Positions 37,520 to 47,478 of a DNA stretch of 64,000 nt are shown one piece after another. A model generated the notes under the pieces. The model saw only the letters and a program-made list of their open reading frames with translations. It did no database searches and had not been told where the DNA came from. Position 1 is the first letter of the stretch, and each line of letters opens with the position of its first letter. This DNA comes from Ferrimonas futtsuensis DSM 18154 (GTDB taxonomy: Bacteria; Pseudomonadota; Gammaproteobacteria; Enterobacterales; Shewanellaceae). The position numbers and the translations under genes were made by a program. The stretch lies in assembly GCF_000422645.1 (NCBI RefSeq), contig NZ_KE383896.1, positions 293,566-357,565 of the forward strand, written 5' to 3'.

Positions 37520-38392
37520 ATGAGCACCCTGTTCCCCCTGATGGGTAACACCATGGTGATATTGGGCATCACCATGCTTGCCATCGCCTCCATCAAGGTC
37601 GGAGATCTGTTACAACGTCTTCCCAACCGCCAACTCTTCCGCAGCTGGCAATTCCTGCGTCTGCTCATCCTGCTGTTTATACTCGGCTACACAGGCTTCA
37701 GCCTGATGAACTGGGACAGCTATCTGGGCTGGAGCCATATGCTGGTGCCCATCGTCTTCTTCGGCGGCGCCATCTTCGTGTTGCTGGTGTGCACCCTCTC
37801 CCTGAAGACCACCAAGGTGGTGCAGCAGGTGTACAGCCTGCAGAAAGAGGCGGTGACCGACCCGCTGATGGGGATATTCAATCGCCGCTACCTGGATCGC
37901 AGGATGCAGGAGGAGGTGCTCACCTGTCGCGACAACCTGAGTCCCCTGACCCTGATGATGCTGGACATCGACCACTTCAAGAAGATCAATGACACCTATG
38001 GCCACCCTGTGGGCGATGAAGTCTTGAAGGCTCTGGGTAATCTGCTGGTGCACCACACTCGCAACGCCGACGTCGTCGCCCGCTATGGCGGCGAAGAGGT
38101 GGCAGTGTTACTGCCGAACACCAGCGGCAGTGAAGCCAAGGCTCTGGCAGTCAGGCTTCACAAGGAGATCGCCAAGCTGAGGGTCCCTCTGCCCGAGGTA
38201 GACAGAACCACACGCCCCCCCATCTCCTTCTCGGTCAGCATCGGTGTGGCTGGCTGCAATGGCGGCTCTGCCGATACCATTCGGCTTCTCACCGCCGCAG
38301 ATCTGGCCCTGTACCAGGCCAAACAAAATGGTCGAAACCGTGTCGAATGTTGCCCGGATCTCAGGCTGGCCACGGCCACCTGTGCAACCTGA
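37520..38392 (+). CDS. Membrane-bound diguanylate cyclase (GGDEF)
   Basis: 290 residues: three hydrophobic segments (about 10-27, 45-62, 75-95), then a GGDEF domain (about 112-275). The active site is GGEEV at 190-194, a functional variant, with metal-binding D in MLDIDHFKKIND. The product-inhibition site RxxD is present as RNAD at 181-184. It makes c-di-GMP from two GTP. The ATG at 37520 has GGAG 9 bases upstream; the ATG at 37478 is one base from AGGAG and so unlikely. No dedicated sensor domain besides the short membrane part. Confidence 0.93.
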   Translation: MSTLFPLMGNTMVILGITMLAIASIKVGDLLQRLPNRQLFRSWQFLRLLILLFILGYTGFSLMNWDSYLGWSHMLVPIVFFGGAIFVLLVCTLSLKTTKVVQQVYSLQKEAVTDPLMGIFNRRYLDRRMQEEVLTCRDNLSPLTLMMLDIDHFKKINDTYGHPVGDEVLKALGNLLVHHTRNADVVARYGGEEVAVLLPNTSGSEAKALAVRLHKEIAKLRVPLPEVDRTTRPPISFSVSIGVAGCNGGSADTIRLLTAADLALYQAKQNGRNRVECCPDLRLATATCAT

Positions 38393-38401
38393 CCCTAAAA
38401 A

Positions 38402-38425
38402 AACGCCCCGCAGAAGCGGGGCGTT
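38402..38425. terminator. Bidirectional terminator between the GGDEF gene and pepB
   Basis: AACGCCCCGC-AGAA-GCGGGGCGTT with a long A-run on its left, giving seven T's on the minus strand after pepB. Confidence 0.92.
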
Positions 38426-38448
38426 GTCTCTGGTCAAACCGACCTGAA

Positions 38449-39720
38449 TCAGCTCAGCAATTTAGCCAAAGTCAGCATGCCCACACCTGTCGCACCCTCA
38501 GCCCACAGGCCGTTGGCGGAGTCCGAGTAACAGGCGGACAGATCGAAGTGCAGCCAACCTTGCTCAGGTTCGCCGGCAAACCGGCTCAGGAAGCCCGCCG
38601 CATTGGAGGCGCCGCCGAAGCCACCGCCCTTCTGTGCCTTGGAGTTGGCGGTATCCGCGAAGGCGGAGGGACACTTACCCTGGTGGAACTTGGCCAAAGG
38701 CAGACGCCACAGACCCTCGTCGACCTCGGCTGCGGCGGCCATGGCATCGGCACAGGCACCGTCGTGCAGACCAAACAGGGCATTGTAATCATCGCCCACC
38801 GCCACCATGGCGGCACCGGTCAGCGTCGCTGCGTCGATGATGCGCTTGGCACCGGCGTCATTGGCGGCCATCAGGCCATCGGCCAGCACCAGGCGACCCT
38901 CGGCATCGGTATTCACGATCTCAACACTGGTGCCGTTTTTGTAAGTGAGGACATCACCCAGCTTGTAGGCGTGGCCGGAGATCAGGTTCTCGGCGCAGCA
39001 AAGGAACAGTTTCACCCGCTTGTTGAGGCCGGAGCTGATGGCCAGGTGCAGGGCACCTGCCACCGTGGCGGCACCACCCATGTCACACTTCATCGCCACC
39101 ATGGAGGCGCTGGGCTTCAGGCTGTAACCACCGGAATCAAAGGTGATCCCTTTGCCGACCAATGCCACCTCGACAGGAGCGTCGGCCTCGCCGGAAGGGT
39201 TATAGTCCAGCTCCAGCAGAACCGGGGGGCGCTCTGAGCCGCGGCCGACACCGTGGATTCCCACCCAGCCGGCGGTCAGCAGGGCTTCGCCCACCCACTG
39301 CTTGGATTTCACCCTGTCTGGCGCCAGACCGGTGATCTTCTCGGCCACCCGGTCCGCCAGGGCTTCTGGGCTGAGGTCTTCCGGCGTCATGTTCACCAGT
39401 TCACGCAACCAGTTGGCGGACTGCCACTGCCGCTCCAGCTGCTCAGACTCAGCGGCCCAACGAATCTCACCATCGAGCTTGGCGGTCTGGAAACCGTTGG
39501 CAAAGTGCCACTGCAGGGCTGGGGTCCAGCCTTCACCACACAGCTCAGCCCGGCGGATTCCCTGGCCAGTAAGCTTGCGGGCGGCGCCCTGAACTTGGCG
39601 CCCGAGGTCATCATCTCCCAGATGGATGCGGGCGGTGTCGCCCTCGAAGCTCAGAGAGGCTTCGCCCCAGTGGGCGGGGGCGCTGTCCTGGGTCAGGACC
39701 ACTTTCATAAAGTTGCTCAT
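38449..39720 (-). CDS. pepB: Aminopeptidase B (M17 leucyl aminopeptidase family)
   Basis: 423 residues, the length of PepB and shorter than PepA. The two-metal site motifs of M17 are clear: GKGITFDSGGYSLKP, MKCDMGGAATV and the signature NTDAEGRLVLADG. It removes N-terminal residues from peptides in the cytoplasm. In enterics pepB lies in the isc region; here it interrupts the thpR-sfsA order. Confidence 0.95.
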   Translation of the reverse strand: MSNFMKVVLTQDSAPAHWGEASLSFEGDTARIHLGDDDLGRQVQGAARKLTGQGIRRAELCGEGWTPALQWHFANGFQTAKLDGEIRWAAESEQLERQWQSANWLRELVNMTPEDLSPEALADRVAEKITGLAPDRVKSKQWVGEALLTAGWVGIHGVGRGSERPPVLLELDYNPSGEADAPVEVALVGKGITFDSGGYSLKPSASMVAMKCDMGGAATVAGALHLAISSGLNKRVKLFLCCAENLISGHAYKLGDVLTYKNGTSVEIVNTDAEGRLVLADGLMAANDAGAKRIIDAATLTGAAMVAVGDDYNALFGLHDGACADAMAAAAEVDEGLWRLPLAKFHQGKCPSAFADTANSKAQKGGGFGGASNAAGFLSRFAGEPEQGWLHFDLSACYSDSANGLWAEGATGVGMLTLAKLLS

Positions 39721-39817
39721 GCGTTGTTCCCTTGCATTTTGTTATCCGACGCAGTGTATCATTGTGGCTCAGCCGGCGTAACTGTCGGTAATTTCTTGAG
39801 GTCTAAAGGACTAAGCC

Positions 39818-40471
39818 ATGAGTCAAACCGCCGTCGTCATCGGCGCCACCGGCGTGGTGGGCCGGGCCCTGGTCGACCATTTGAGTCGCCACCCCAATAT
39901 CCAACGGGTTCGCACCCTGACCCGGCGCCCCGCCCCCCACCCCAGTCCCAAGGTGGACAACAAGGTGATCGACTTCGACCAGCTCAGCCAGTACGCCGAC
40001 CTGATGAAAGGGGATCTGCTGTTCTCCTGCCTGGGCACCACCAAAAAGCAGGCGGGATCCATCGAGGCCCAGCGCCATGTGGATTACCACTGCCAGTGGC
40101 GGGTGGCACAGCTGGCGGCCGAACAGGGAGTGGGTCACTACCTGCTGGTCTCCTCCAGCGGTGCCAACCCGAGGTCCAAGTCCCCCTACCTCAAGATGAA
40201 AGGGGAGCTGGAGCAGCGGGTGCAGTCCCTGCCTTTTAACCGCATCAGCCTGTTCCAGCCCTCTCTGCTGCTGGGCCAGCGCAGCGACTTTCGCCCAGGG
40301 GAGACTCTGGCGGCTCTGCTGCTGCCCGCGCTCTGCCTGTTGCCCGGGCTGCGCCGCTATCGCCCCATACGGGGCGAACAGGTGGCCGCCAAGATGGTGG
40401 CGGTCAGTCAGAGCCCTGGCCACCCCATAGAAACCTTCCGCCTAGACGAGTTATTTGATTATGAAGTTTGA
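39818..40471 (+). CDS. NAD(P)H-binding Rossmann protein, YraR/HTATIP2-like
   Basis: 217 residues. N-terminal dinucleotide motif [13 protein letters not shown] (residues 8-20), then the family signature [11 protein letters not shown] and the Tyr-less active-site region ([24 protein letters not shown], with YxxxK). It resembles atypical SDRs such as YraR and human TIP30. Function unknown. Its last 11 bases overlap sfsA. Confidence 0.85.
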   Translation: MSQTAVVIGATGVVGRALVDHLSRHPNIQRVRTLTRRPAPHPSPKVDNKVIDFDQLSQYADLMKGDLLFSCLGTTKKQAGSIEAQRHVDYHCQWRVAQLAAEQGVGHYLLVSSSGANPRSKSPYLKMKGELEQRVQSLPFNRISLFQPSLLLGQRSDFRPGETLAALLLPALCLLPGLRRYRPIRGEQVAAKMVAVSQSPGHPIETFRLDELFDYEV

Positions 40472-41171
40472 AGTGCCATTGAAGTCGGCCACCCTGATCA
40501 AAAGGTATAAACGGTTCCTGGCCGACGTAGAGATGGCCGATGGCAGCGTCTTTACCCTGCACTGCGCCAATACCGGCGCCATGACCGGCTGTGCCACCCC
40601 GGGAGATACCGTCTGGTACAGCACCTCGGACAACCCCAAGCGCAAGTACCCCTGCAGCTGGGAGCTCACCGAAACCGCCTCAGGCCACTTTATCGGCATC
40701 AACACCGCCAACGCCAATACCCTGGCCCAGGAAGCGGTGGAACAGGGGCTGATCCCGGAACTGGCGGGATATGACCACCTGAGAAGGGAGGTTCGCTATG
40801 GCGTGGAAAACAGCCGGATCGATCTGCTGTTGGAAGATAAACGTAAACCTTCCTGTTACATTGAGGTCAAAAGTTGCACCCTGTTGCATCAGGGCCAGGG
40901 GTACTTTCCCGACGCGGTAACCGCCCGGGGCCAGAAGCATCTGAGAGAGCTGATGGAAATGCTAGACCAAGGTCATAGAGCCGCCCTGTTGTTTTTGGTG
41001 CAACATACAGGCATAGCCCAGGTTTCCCCGGCAAATCATATTGATCCCGCCTACGCCAAGCTGTGCAGAGACGCCGCCGACAAGGGGGTCGAATTTTACG
41101 CTGTGGGGACTGAGATCTCGCCCGACGGCATAACTGTGATGAAGCCACTGCCCGTGCTTCTCACCCCGTGA
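40461..41171 (+). CDS. sfsA: SfsA family protein (sugar fermentation stimulation)
   Basis: 236 residues from the ATG at 40461, inside the end of the upstream gene. SfsA hallmarks: [34 protein letters not shown], and an endonuclease-like core ([15 protein letters not shown]). E. coli SfsA was linked to maltose-gene stimulation, but newer structural views suggest a nuclease fold; neither is shown here. Precedes dksA as in E. coli. Confidence 0.95.
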   Translation: MKFEVPLKSATLIKRYKRFLADVEMADGSVFTLHCANTGAMTGCATPGDTVWYSTSDNPKRKYPCSWELTETASGHFIGINTANANTLAQEAVEQGLIPELAGYDHLRREVRYGVENSRIDLLLEDKRKPSCYIEVKSCTLLHQGQGYFPDAVTARGQKHLRELMEMLDQGHRAALLFLVQHTGIAQVSPANHIDPAYAKLCRDAADKGVEFYAVGTEISPDGITVMKPLPVLLTP

Positions 41172-41248
41172 CTAATGCTTGTCAGCGTTACTGAATGGTG
41201 TTATACGGGTAAAAAGGAACTGGAGCAGTACAGAATTTCAGACACTGT

Positions 41249-41277
41249 TTGCGTTAGCAAAAGTGATCTGCTATAGA
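41249..41277 (+). promoter_or_regulatory. Sigma70 promoter of dksA
   Basis: TTGCGT (41249-41254), 17-base spacer, TATAGA (41272-41277), leaving a leader of about 50 bases before the start codon. Confidence 0.65.
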
Positions 41278-41333
41278 TACCGCCCACTTTTTCTGAGGAA
41301 CGCCTCGCGCTTGGAAATGACAGGAGACGCGTG

Positions 41334-41780
41334 ATGCCGGACGGCAAAGCGAAAAAGATCGGTGTACTTGCCTACGCCAATGTGGAACCTTACCGCGAAG
41401 AGCCCGGTGAGGAGTACATGAACGAGAAGCAGCTGGCGCACTTCAAAGCCATTCTTGAAGGTTGGCGCACCATGCTGCGTGAAGAGGTAGACCGCACGCT
41501 GAACCACATGCAGGATGAAGCCGCCAACTTCCCTGATCCTGTGGACCGCGCCGCCCAGGAGGAGGAGTTCAGCCTCGAACTTCGCACCCGGGACCGTGAG
41601 CGTAAGTTGATCAAGAAGATCGAGAAAACCCTTATCAAGGTTCAGGAAGACGACTTCGGCTTCTGTGATTCCTGCGGTGTCGAGATCGGCATCCGTCGAC
41701 TGGAGGCGCGTCCCACCGCTGACCTCTGCATCGACTGTAAGACACTGGCCGAAATCAAAGAGAAACAGATGGCCGGCTAA
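41334..41780 (+). CDS. dksA: RNA polymerase-binding transcription factor DksA
   Basis: 148 residues. The coiled-coil region contains DPVDRA with the tip aspartates that enter the RNA polymerase secondary channel; the zinc finger has CDSC (111-114) and CIDC (132-135). The last 80 residues are nearly identical to E. coli DksA. Works with ppGpp to retune rRNA and amino-acid promoters. ATG at 41334 has AGGAG 7 bases upstream, better than the GTG just before it. Confidence 0.98.
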   Translation: MPDGKAKKIGVLAYANVEPYREEPGEEYMNEKQLAHFKAILEGWRTMLREEVDRTLNHMQDEAANFPDPVDRAAQEEEFSLELRTRDRERKLIKKIEKTLIKVQEDDFGFCDSCGVEIGIRRLEARPTADLCIDCKTLAEIKEKQMAG

Positions 41781-41793
41781 GCCGACAAATGAA

Positions 41794-41817
41794 ACGGGAG
41801 CTCAGGCTCCCGTTTTC
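41794..41817 (+). terminator. Terminator of dksA
   Basis: AAACGGGAGC-TCAG-GCTCCCGTTT, then TCC. It lies between dksA and gluQ, 14 bases before the gluQ start, so gluQ expression depends on read-through or another promoter. Confidence 0.88.
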
Positions 41818-41831
41818 CATTCCAGATCACC

Positions 41832-42710
41832 ATGACAGATTATATCGGGCGCTTCGCCCCCTCCCCTTCCGGTCCCCTCCACTTCGGTTCCCTGGTTGCT
41901 GCCCTGGGCAGCTGGCTGCGTGCCCGCAGTCTTCAGGGCCAGTGGCTTCTGCGGATGGAGGATATCGATCCTCCCCGTGAAATGGCGGGGGCTGCCGACG
42001 ACATACTGCGCACCCTGGAGCGCTTTGCCCTGACCTGGGATGGCGAGGTGCTCTATCAGAGCCAGCGCCATCAGGCCTATGACGCCGCACTCAGCTGGTT
42101 GCAGCAGCAGGGGCTGGCTTATTACTGCAACTGTCCGCGTAAGCGAATCAAGGCGCTGGGAGGGGTCTACGATGGCCACTGCCGGGACAGCCATCTCGAC
42201 GGTCAGGACTGCGCCATTCGGCTGGTCAACGACCAGGGCGTCTCCAGTTTTGAGGACAGGTTGCTCGGCCCCATCGTCACCGACAGCGCGTTTGCCGAAG
42301 AGGATTTCATCATCCACCGCCGTGACGGCCTCTACGCCTACCAGTTGGCGGTGGTGGTCGATGACGCCTTTCAGGGGATCACCGAAGTGGTGCGGGGCAA
42401 TGACCTGCTGGAAACCACGGTACGCCAGCAAACTCTACAACAAGCGTTGGGGCTCACCGTCCCGGGTTACCTGCATCTGCCCCTGGCAGTGTGGTCCGAT
42501 GGCAACAAGCTCTCCAAGCAGAACCACGCTCCGCCGATCGGTGAGACAGCACCGGAGCTGGCGCTGAGTCAGGCTCTGGCGTTTCTGGGGCTGACGCCGC
42601 CACCAGAATTGTGGCAAGCGCCCTGCCCCACACAACTGGCCTGGGCTGTGAGCCACTTTCAGCTGGCCTCTCTGCCCACAGAGAGGAAGATCCTGTTACA
42701 GCAAAGCTGA
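41832..42710 (+). CDS. gluQ: Glutamyl-Q tRNA(Asp) synthetase
   Basis: 292 residues. A GluRS-like catalytic core without the anticodon-binding domain: HIGH-type motif [13 protein letters not shown] (about residues 9-21), zinc-type cysteines CNCP...C, and a KMSKS-like GNKLSKQ. It attaches glutamate to queuosine in the anticodon of tRNA-Asp. Located between dksA and pcnB, as in E. coli (yadB). Confidence 0.96.
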   Translation: MTDYIGRFAPSPSGPLHFGSLVAALGSWLRARSLQGQWLLRMEDIDPPREMAGAADDILRTLERFALTWDGEVLYQSQRHQAYDAALSWLQQQGLAYYCNCPRKRIKALGGVYDGHCRDSHLDGQDCAIRLVNDQGVSSFEDRLLGPIVTDSAFAEEDFIIHRRDGLYAYQLAVVVDDAFQGITEVVRGNDLLETTVRQQTLQQALGLTVPGYLHLPLAVWSDGNKLSKQNHAPPIGETAPELALSQALAFLGLTPPPELWQAPCPTQLAWAVSHFQLASLPTERKILLQQS

Positions 42711-42827
42711 CGCCGACCGCCTTACCCACAACGCTGCTGCGGCTTATCATTTTGACAGCGATGAGGTATCATGGCGCGCCGATAATACCTTCAACCCTTA
42801 CAGCCTGAAATTCAGTCGAGGTGTACC

Positions 42828-44201
42828 ATTCTTAAGCGTCTGACCAAACTGGCAAAAAAACTTGTTAGTCGGGAACAAGAGATCCAGTTAGAACCCGAGC
42901 TGCAGATCCACCCCAGAAAAGCCCATGGGGTGTCACGCTCAGACATCAGCGAAAACGCCTTGAAGGTGCTCTACAGGCTGCATAAGGCGGGGTATGACGC
43001 CTATCTGGTGGGCGGCGGTGTCCGTGACCTGCTGCTGCGTCACCAACCCAAAGATTTCGATGTGGCCACCAACGCCACTCCGGAGCAGGTTCGCCGCCTG
43101 TTCCGCAACTGCCGTCTCGTGGGCCGCCGGTTCCGCCTGGCCCACATCCTGTTCGGCCGCGACGTCATTGAGGTGGCCACCCTGCGCGGCCATCACGACG
43201 AAGAGAGCAAGCACGCCAAGAAAGATGACAGCGGCAGGCTGCTGCGCGACAACGTCTATGGTTCCATCGATGAGGATGCCGAGCGTCGAGACTTCACCGT
43301 CAACGGTCTCTACTACGACATCAGCGACTTCAGCATCCGTGACTACTTCGGTGGAATGGAGGATCTCGAAGCCCGCCGCCTGAAGCTGATTGGCGATCCG
43401 GTGAAGCGTTACAGCGAAGATCCTGTGCGGATGCTGCGCGCCGTGCGCTTTGCCACCAAGCTGGAGTTCAAACTGGATCCCAGCGTGGAGAAGCCAATCT
43501 ACAAGATGGCCCACCTGCTGAGCGACATCCCGGCCGCCCGCCTGTTTGAAGAAACCCTCAAGCTGTTCATGTCCGGCAAAGGCCTGGAGAACTTCCGCAT
43601 GATGCGAGAGTTTGGCCTGTTTGCCCCACTGTTCCCCATGCAGGACAAAATGATGAGCGGCGAAGACGGCGACAAAGTGGTGAGCCTGGTGGAAGCGGTG
43701 CTGCGCAATACCGACGACCGGGTCAACGCCGACAAACCGGTGACTCCGGCCTTCCTGTATGCGGCCATGCTGTGGTACCCCATGCAATCCATGATGGACA
43801 AGCGCACCAGCAAGGGCGTCAGCCACTATGACGCCATGATGACCGCTTGCGGCGAAGTCGTCAGCACTCAGAGTAAAACCATCTCCATGCCACGACGCTT
43901 CTCCACACCGGCCCAGGAGATCTGGCAGATGCAGTCCCGCCTGGAGAAACGCTCCGGCGCCCGCGCCTTCCGCGCCTTCGAGCACCCCCGCTTCCGCGCC
44001 GCCTACGACTTCCTGGTGCTGCGCGGCGAAGCCGAAGGGGGCGATGTGGCCGAACTGGCCCGCTGGTGGACCAAGTTTGTCGAGTCCGACGATCAGGCCC
44101 GCCGCCTGATGGTGCGCAACCTGGGCTCCGAGGGTGGCCAGCGCCGCCGTCGCCGCCCACGCCGACGCAAGCCATCCGGCCAGAACAAGCCGGACGCCTG
44201 A
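42828..44201 (+). CDS. pcnB: Poly(A) polymerase I, AUU start codon
   Basis: 457 residues if started at the ATT at 42828, which has GAGGT 5 bases upstream and gives ILKRLTKLAKKLVSREQEIQ, matching the E. coli N-terminus (IFTRVANFCRKVLSREE). E. coli pcnB is known to start with AUU. A later GTG at 42930 lacks a ribosome site and would cut off this conserved part. Nucleotidyltransferase core: LVGGGVRDLLL and the DxD-type KDFDVATNATPEQV; then RRFRLAH and RRDFTVNGLYYD. The C-terminal tail is Arg-rich. It adds poly(A) to RNAs and speeds decay. Confidence 0.93.
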   Translation: MLKRLTKLAKKLVSREQEIQLEPELQIHPRKAHGVSRSDISENALKVLYRLHKAGYDAYLVGGGVRDLLLRHQPKDFDVATNATPEQVRRLFRNCRLVGRRFRLAHILFGRDVIEVATLRGHHDEESKHAKKDDSGRLLRDNVYGSIDEDAERRDFTVNGLYYDISDFSIRDYFGGMEDLEARRLKLIGDPVKRYSEDPVRMLRAVRFATKLEFKLDPSVEKPIYKMAHLLSDIPAARLFEETLKLFMSGKGLENFRMMREFGLFAPLFPMQDKMMSGEDGDKVVSLVEAVLRNTDDRVNADKPVTPAFLYAAMLWYPMQSMMDKRTSKGVSHYDAMMTACGEVVSTQSKTISMPRRFSTPAQEIWQMQSRLEKRSGARAFRAFEHPRFRAAYDFLVLRGEAEGGDVAELARWWTKFVESDDQARRLMVRNLGSEGGQRRRRRPRRRKPSGQNKPDA

Positions 44202-44719
44202 TGACCACCCGCGCCATTGTCGCCCTGGGCAGCAACCTGGGCGACTCCCCGGCCATCCTGGCAGAGGCGCTGCAGGCGATCCATCGCCTGCCCGGCACCC
44301 GGGTAGTGCACGCCTCTTCCCTCTACACCAGTCCCCCGATGGCGGGGATGCAACAACCGGATTACTGCAACGCCGTGGCGGCCATCGACACCGATCTGGC
44401 TCCGCTGGCGCTGCTGGACGCCCTGCAGGCCATCGAATTGGCCCAGGGGCGGGAAAGGCACGAGCGCTGGGGCGCCCGTACCCTGGACCTGGACCTGATC
44501 GGCTTCGGTGACCAATGCATCGACAACCAGCGGCTGACCGTCCCCCACTACGGCGTGGCGGAACGGGCTTTTGTGCTGCTGCCCCTGTTTGAGATCGATC
44601 CCGGCTACCAATTTGCCGACGGCCGCCAGCTGACCACCCTGCTGGCCGCCTGCCCCCCCCAGACCCTTTACAGAAAACCGGATTCTTTCCTGTTTTCAGG
44701 CGGTGACAGCCCGGCTTAA
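44201..44719 (+). CDS. folK: 2-amino-4-hydroxy-6-hydroxymethyldihydropteridine pyrophosphokinase
   Basis: 172 residues. Transfers pyrophosphate from ATP to 6-hydroxymethyl-dihydropterin in folate synthesis. HPPK signatures: ALGSNLGDS (residues 8-16), [16 protein letters not shown] and [16 protein letters not shown]. It shares one base with the pcnB stop (TGATG), so it is translationally coupled to pcnB as in E. coli. Confidence 0.97.
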   Translation: MTTRAIVALGSNLGDSPAILAEALQAIHRLPGTRVVHASSLYTSPPMAGMQQPDYCNAVAAIDTDLAPLALLDALQAIELAQGRERHERWGARTLDLDLIGFGDQCIDNQRLTVPHYGVAERAFVLLPLFEIDPGYQFADGRQLTTLLAACPPQTLYRKPDSFLFSGGDSPA

Positions 44720-44796
44720 GAGCCTTCTCATTTGCAAGCGGGCCGTCATTAGAATATAAACTCCGATCCAACATCGAGCATTTGATGAGCAATCTG

Positions 44797-45591
44797 ATGA
44801 AAGCGATCACTACTGCCACCCTCAAGAAGTGGAAGCAAGAGGGAAAGAAATTTGCTTCCTTGACCGCCTACGACGCCAGTTTTGCGGCGACGTTCGAATC
44901 CCAGGGCGTCCCCGTCATGCTGGTGGGCGACAGCCTGGGCATGGTTCTGCAGGGACACAGAGACACCCTGCCGGTCACCGTGGAGCAGATCGCCTATCAC
45001 ACCCGTTGTGTCCGTGCCGGCGCCCAGAAGGCGCTGGTCATCGCCGACATGCCCTTTATGAGTTACGCCACCAAAGAGCAAGCCTTCGAAAGTGCCGCCG
45101 CCCTGATGCAGGCAGGCGCCCAGATGGTGAAGCTGGAGGGCGGAGAGTGGCTGTTGGACACCGTCCGTGGTCTCACAGAGCGGGGCATCCCTGTCTGCGC
45201 CCACCTGGGTCTGACCCCGCAGTCGGTGCACCAATTTGGCGGCTTCAAAGTCCAGGGCCGCGACAGTGAGCAGGCTCGCCAGATCCTGGCGCAGGCCAAA
45301 GGCCTCGAGGCCGCCGGCGCCAGCCTGCTGGTGCTGGAGTGCATCCCCAGCACCCTGGCCCGCCACATCACCGAAAGCCTCAGCATCCCGGTCATCGGCA
45401 TCGGTGCCGGTCCAGATACCGACGCCCAGATCCTGGTGATGCATGACGTTCTGGGGATCACCAGTGGGTACATCCCCAAGTTCTCCAAGAACTACATCAA
45501 GGAGCACGGCACCATTCAGGCGGCAGCCGCCGCCTTTGTCCGTGAGGTGGAGGAGGGGATCTTCCCCGCCGAGGAACACGGCTTCGAGTAA
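44797..45591 (+). CDS. panB: 3-methyl-2-oxobutanoate hydroxymethyltransferase
   Basis: 264 residues, the usual length. First step of pantothenate synthesis: ketoisovalerate plus methylene-THF gives ketopantoate. [23 protein letters not shown] and [17 protein letters not shown] are family hallmarks. The start at 44797 ([12 protein letters not shown]) aligns with relatives; ATG at 44785 or TTG at 44782 would add 4-5 residues. All have weak ribosome sites. Operon with panC. Confidence 0.96.
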   Translation: MKAITTATLKKWKQEGKKFASLTAYDASFAATFESQGVPVMLVGDSLGMVLQGHRDTLPVTVEQIAYHTRCVRAGAQKALVIADMPFMSYATKEQAFESAAALMQAGAQMVKLEGGEWLLDTVRGLTERGIPVCAHLGLTPQSVHQFGGFKVQGRDSEQARQILAQAKGLEAAGASLLVLECIPSTLARHITESLSIPVIGIGAGPDTDAQILVMHDVLGITSGYIPKFSKNYIKEHGTIQAAAAAFVREVEEGIFPAEEHGFE

Positions 45592-45600
45592 GGAGAGCCC

Positions 45601-46452
45601 ATGCAAACCATCAGTGACACCCACCGGCTGCATCAGCAGCTGAAGCAGTGGCGAAGCCAGGGGCAGACCATCGCCTTTGTGCCCACCATGGGCAACCTGC
45701 ACAGTGGTCACCTTTTGCTGGTGAAAGAAGCGAAGCAGCGCGCGGATCGTGTGGTGGTCAGTATCTTCGTCAACCCGATGCAGTTCGGGGCCGGCGAGGA
45801 TCTGGACGCCTACCCGCGCACTCTGGAGCAGGATCAGGCCTCCCTGGTGGAACTGGGTGCCGATCTGCTGTTCACCCCCACTCCGGATCTGCTCTACCCC
45901 AAGGGGCTGGAGAATCAGACCTTTGTGGAGGTGCCCGGCATCTCCATGCTCTACTGCGGCGAGAGCCGTCCCGGTCACTTCCGGGGCGTCGCTACCGTGG
46001 TGTGCAAACTGTTTAATCTGGTGCAGCCGGATCTGGCTCTGTTTGGTATGAAGGATTACCAGCAGTTGGCCGTCATCCGCACCATGGTGCGCGATCTCAA
46101 TATGCCCATTGAGATCCTGGGGATCGAGACCGTTCGCAACAGCGACGGCCTGGCCCTGAGCTCCCGCAACGGCTACCTCAGCGCCAACGAGCGCCAACTG
46201 GCCCCGGAACTGAAACGCACCCTGGACTGGATGGCTGAAAAACTTCGTGAAGACAACGATCTTCGCGCACTGGAACAGCAGGCGGCCGACCGTCTGAACA
46301 GTGCCGGATTCAGCACCGATTACATCCATATCTGCCATGCCCACAGCCTGGAAAAGGCCGGTTCCGACGACAAGGAACTGGTGATCCTGGCCGCCGCCCA
46401 ACTGGGCCGGGCACGGCTCATCGACAACCTGCGGGTGGATCTGGCCGACTGA
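45601..46452 (+). CDS. panC: Pantothenate synthetase
   Basis: 283 residues, as in E. coli. Condenses pantoate and beta-alanine with [16 protein letters not shown] contains the HIGH-type ATP site, and [11 protein letters not shown] and the SSRNGYLS (KMSKS-equivalent) segment are intact. AAGGAG precedes the ATG 9 bases after panB. Confidence 0.97.
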   Translation: MQTISDTHRLHQQLKQWRSQGQTIAFVPTMGNLHSGHLLLVKEAKQRADRVVVSIFVNPMQFGAGEDLDAYPRTLEQDQASLVELGADLLFTPTPDLLYPKGLENQTFVEVPGISMLYCGESRPGHFRGVATVVCKLFNLVQPDLALFGMKDYQQLAVIRTMVRDLNMPIEILGIETVRNSDGLALSSRNGYLSANERQLAPELKRTLDWMAEKLREDNDLRALEQQAADRLNSAGFSTDYIHICHAHSLEKAGSDDKELVILAAAQLGRARLIDNLRVDLAD

Positions 46453-46504
46453 TTTGGCTATAGTGCTCAGGTTAAAAAGGTGTAACAACCTGACTCAAAA
46501 GCCC

Positions 46505-46541
46505 AGCGACGCAAGGGAGACGCGTTTTCCCCGGCGTCGTT
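46505..46541 (+). promoter_or_regulatory. Hairpin-rich panC-panD intergenic leader
   Basis: AGCGACGC (46505-46512) pairs with GCGTCGTT (46534-46541, one G-U), with a smaller GGGA/TCCC stem inside. Another repeat, CAGGTT...AACCTG, lies at about 46468-46492. The 190-base gap has no gene; panD thus has a structured leader or its own promoter. Confidence 0.4.
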
Positions 46542-46642
46542 GTGCCACTTGAGCTGGCCGACGAGCCATCGCCCACGAGGCGAAGTAAACGGTTCGCCCC
46601 CAGGGGCTGGATCTTACCCAGAAGTAATTAGGGAATAACTAG

Positions 46643-47023
46643 ATGCAACGTATCATGTTGAAGGGGAAGCTGCACCAGGCCCGCGTTACCCACGCGGAGC
46701 TGGAGTATGAAGGCTCCTGCGCCATTGATCAGGATCTGTTGGACGCCGCCGGCATTCTCGAGTATGAGAAGATTGAGATTTACAACATCGACAACGGTGA
46801 GCGGTTCAGCACTTACGCCATCAGTGGCGAACGTGGCTCCAAGATCATCTCGGTAAACGGCGCTGCCGCCCACAAGGCGAAGCCTCAGGACCGAGTGATC
46901 ATCTGTGCCTACGTGGTCATGGACGATGAGGAAGCCAAAGCGCACAAACCTCAGCTGGTTTACCTGAACCAGGACAACGACATCAAGGGTACTGCCAACG
47001 TCATTCCGACCCAGGCAGCCTGA
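46643..47023 (+). CDS. panD: Aspartate 1-decarboxylase
   Basis: 126 residues. Makes beta-alanine for PanC. The proenzyme self-cleaves between G24 and S25 (YEGSCAID) to form the pyruvoyl group. K9, Y58 region (FSTYAISG) and the rest match E. coli PanD. AGGGA lies 8 bases upstream of the ATG. The maturation factor PanZ is not encoded in the window. Confidence 0.97.
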   Translation: MQRIMLKGKLHQARVTHAELEYEGSCAIDQDLLDAAGILEYEKIEIYNIDNGERFSTYAISGERGSKIISVNGAAAHKAKPQDRVIICAYVVMDDEEAKAHKPQLVYLNQDNDIKGTANVIPTQAA

Positions 47024-47048
47024 TCCACAGGATCATCCCTTGTCAGGA

Positions 47049-47077
47049 AAGCGTCGCCTTGTGCGGCGCTTTTTTTT
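47049..47077 (+). terminator. Terminator of panD
   Basis: AAGCGTCGC-CTTGT-GCGGCGCTT (one G-U pair) followed by a run of T's through 47077. Confidence 0.93.
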
Positions 47078-47248
47078 GTGCATTACTCCTGTTGCTGATC
47101 GCTCGAATGCGCACGGACAACGAACGTAACAGGACACGGCAGGGTATCTGACGGCGAACACAACGACCCGGCGTCGAATCCGAACGACGCACAGCAATTG
47201 CTCCTCGGGGCACAGGTCTTTCGGCGCCCCTGATGCCTGAACAGGGAA

Positions 47249-47344
47249 TTAAAGCACGGCCAGCCAGAGCACCGCCCCTTCCGAGGCCATCACCAGGCTC
47301 ATACCGACACCAATCACCAACCACTTCTGCTGCACTCTGCTCAT
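47249..47344 (-). CDS. 31-residue putative membrane protein
   Basis: ATG at 47344 with AAGGAG 7 bases upstream, stop TAA at 47249. The product starts MSRVQQKW and continues as one hydrophobic helix with a central Ser-Glu (GMSLVMASEGAVLWLAVL). The strong ribosome site and the membrane-helix pattern argue that it is real. It is the only credible coding signal in the 455-base gap between panD and the TrmB-like gene; the rest of the gap shows only the panD terminator. Function unknown. Confidence 0.55.
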   Translation of the reverse strand: MSRVQQKWLVIGVGMSLVMASEGAVLWLAVL

Positions 47345-47478
47345 TACGCTGCTCCTTCCGGGTAACCGCTCCAATACAGGAGGGATTTGCGAAAGCCATG
47401 CCAGAACTGTGTCTATGTAAAATCATAGACTTAAACAGACTGATAACAAGTGCAATGGACTGATTTTAGTGAATAAGG

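Noticed and set aside
42930..42932. GTG as the start of pcnB
   Set aside because: No ribosome site, and the conserved N-terminal part upstream would be lost; ATT at 42828 fits better.
42939..44825. 628-codon open frame on the minus strand
   Set aside because: Lies antisense to pcnB and folK, both clear genes; no family similarity.
44749..46488. 579-codon open frame on the minus strand
   Set aside because: Antisense to panB and panC.
47398..47463. 21-codon frame on the plus strand near 47.4 kb
   Set aside because: The AGGAGGG upstream is too far from the ATG and the product has no membrane or family features.
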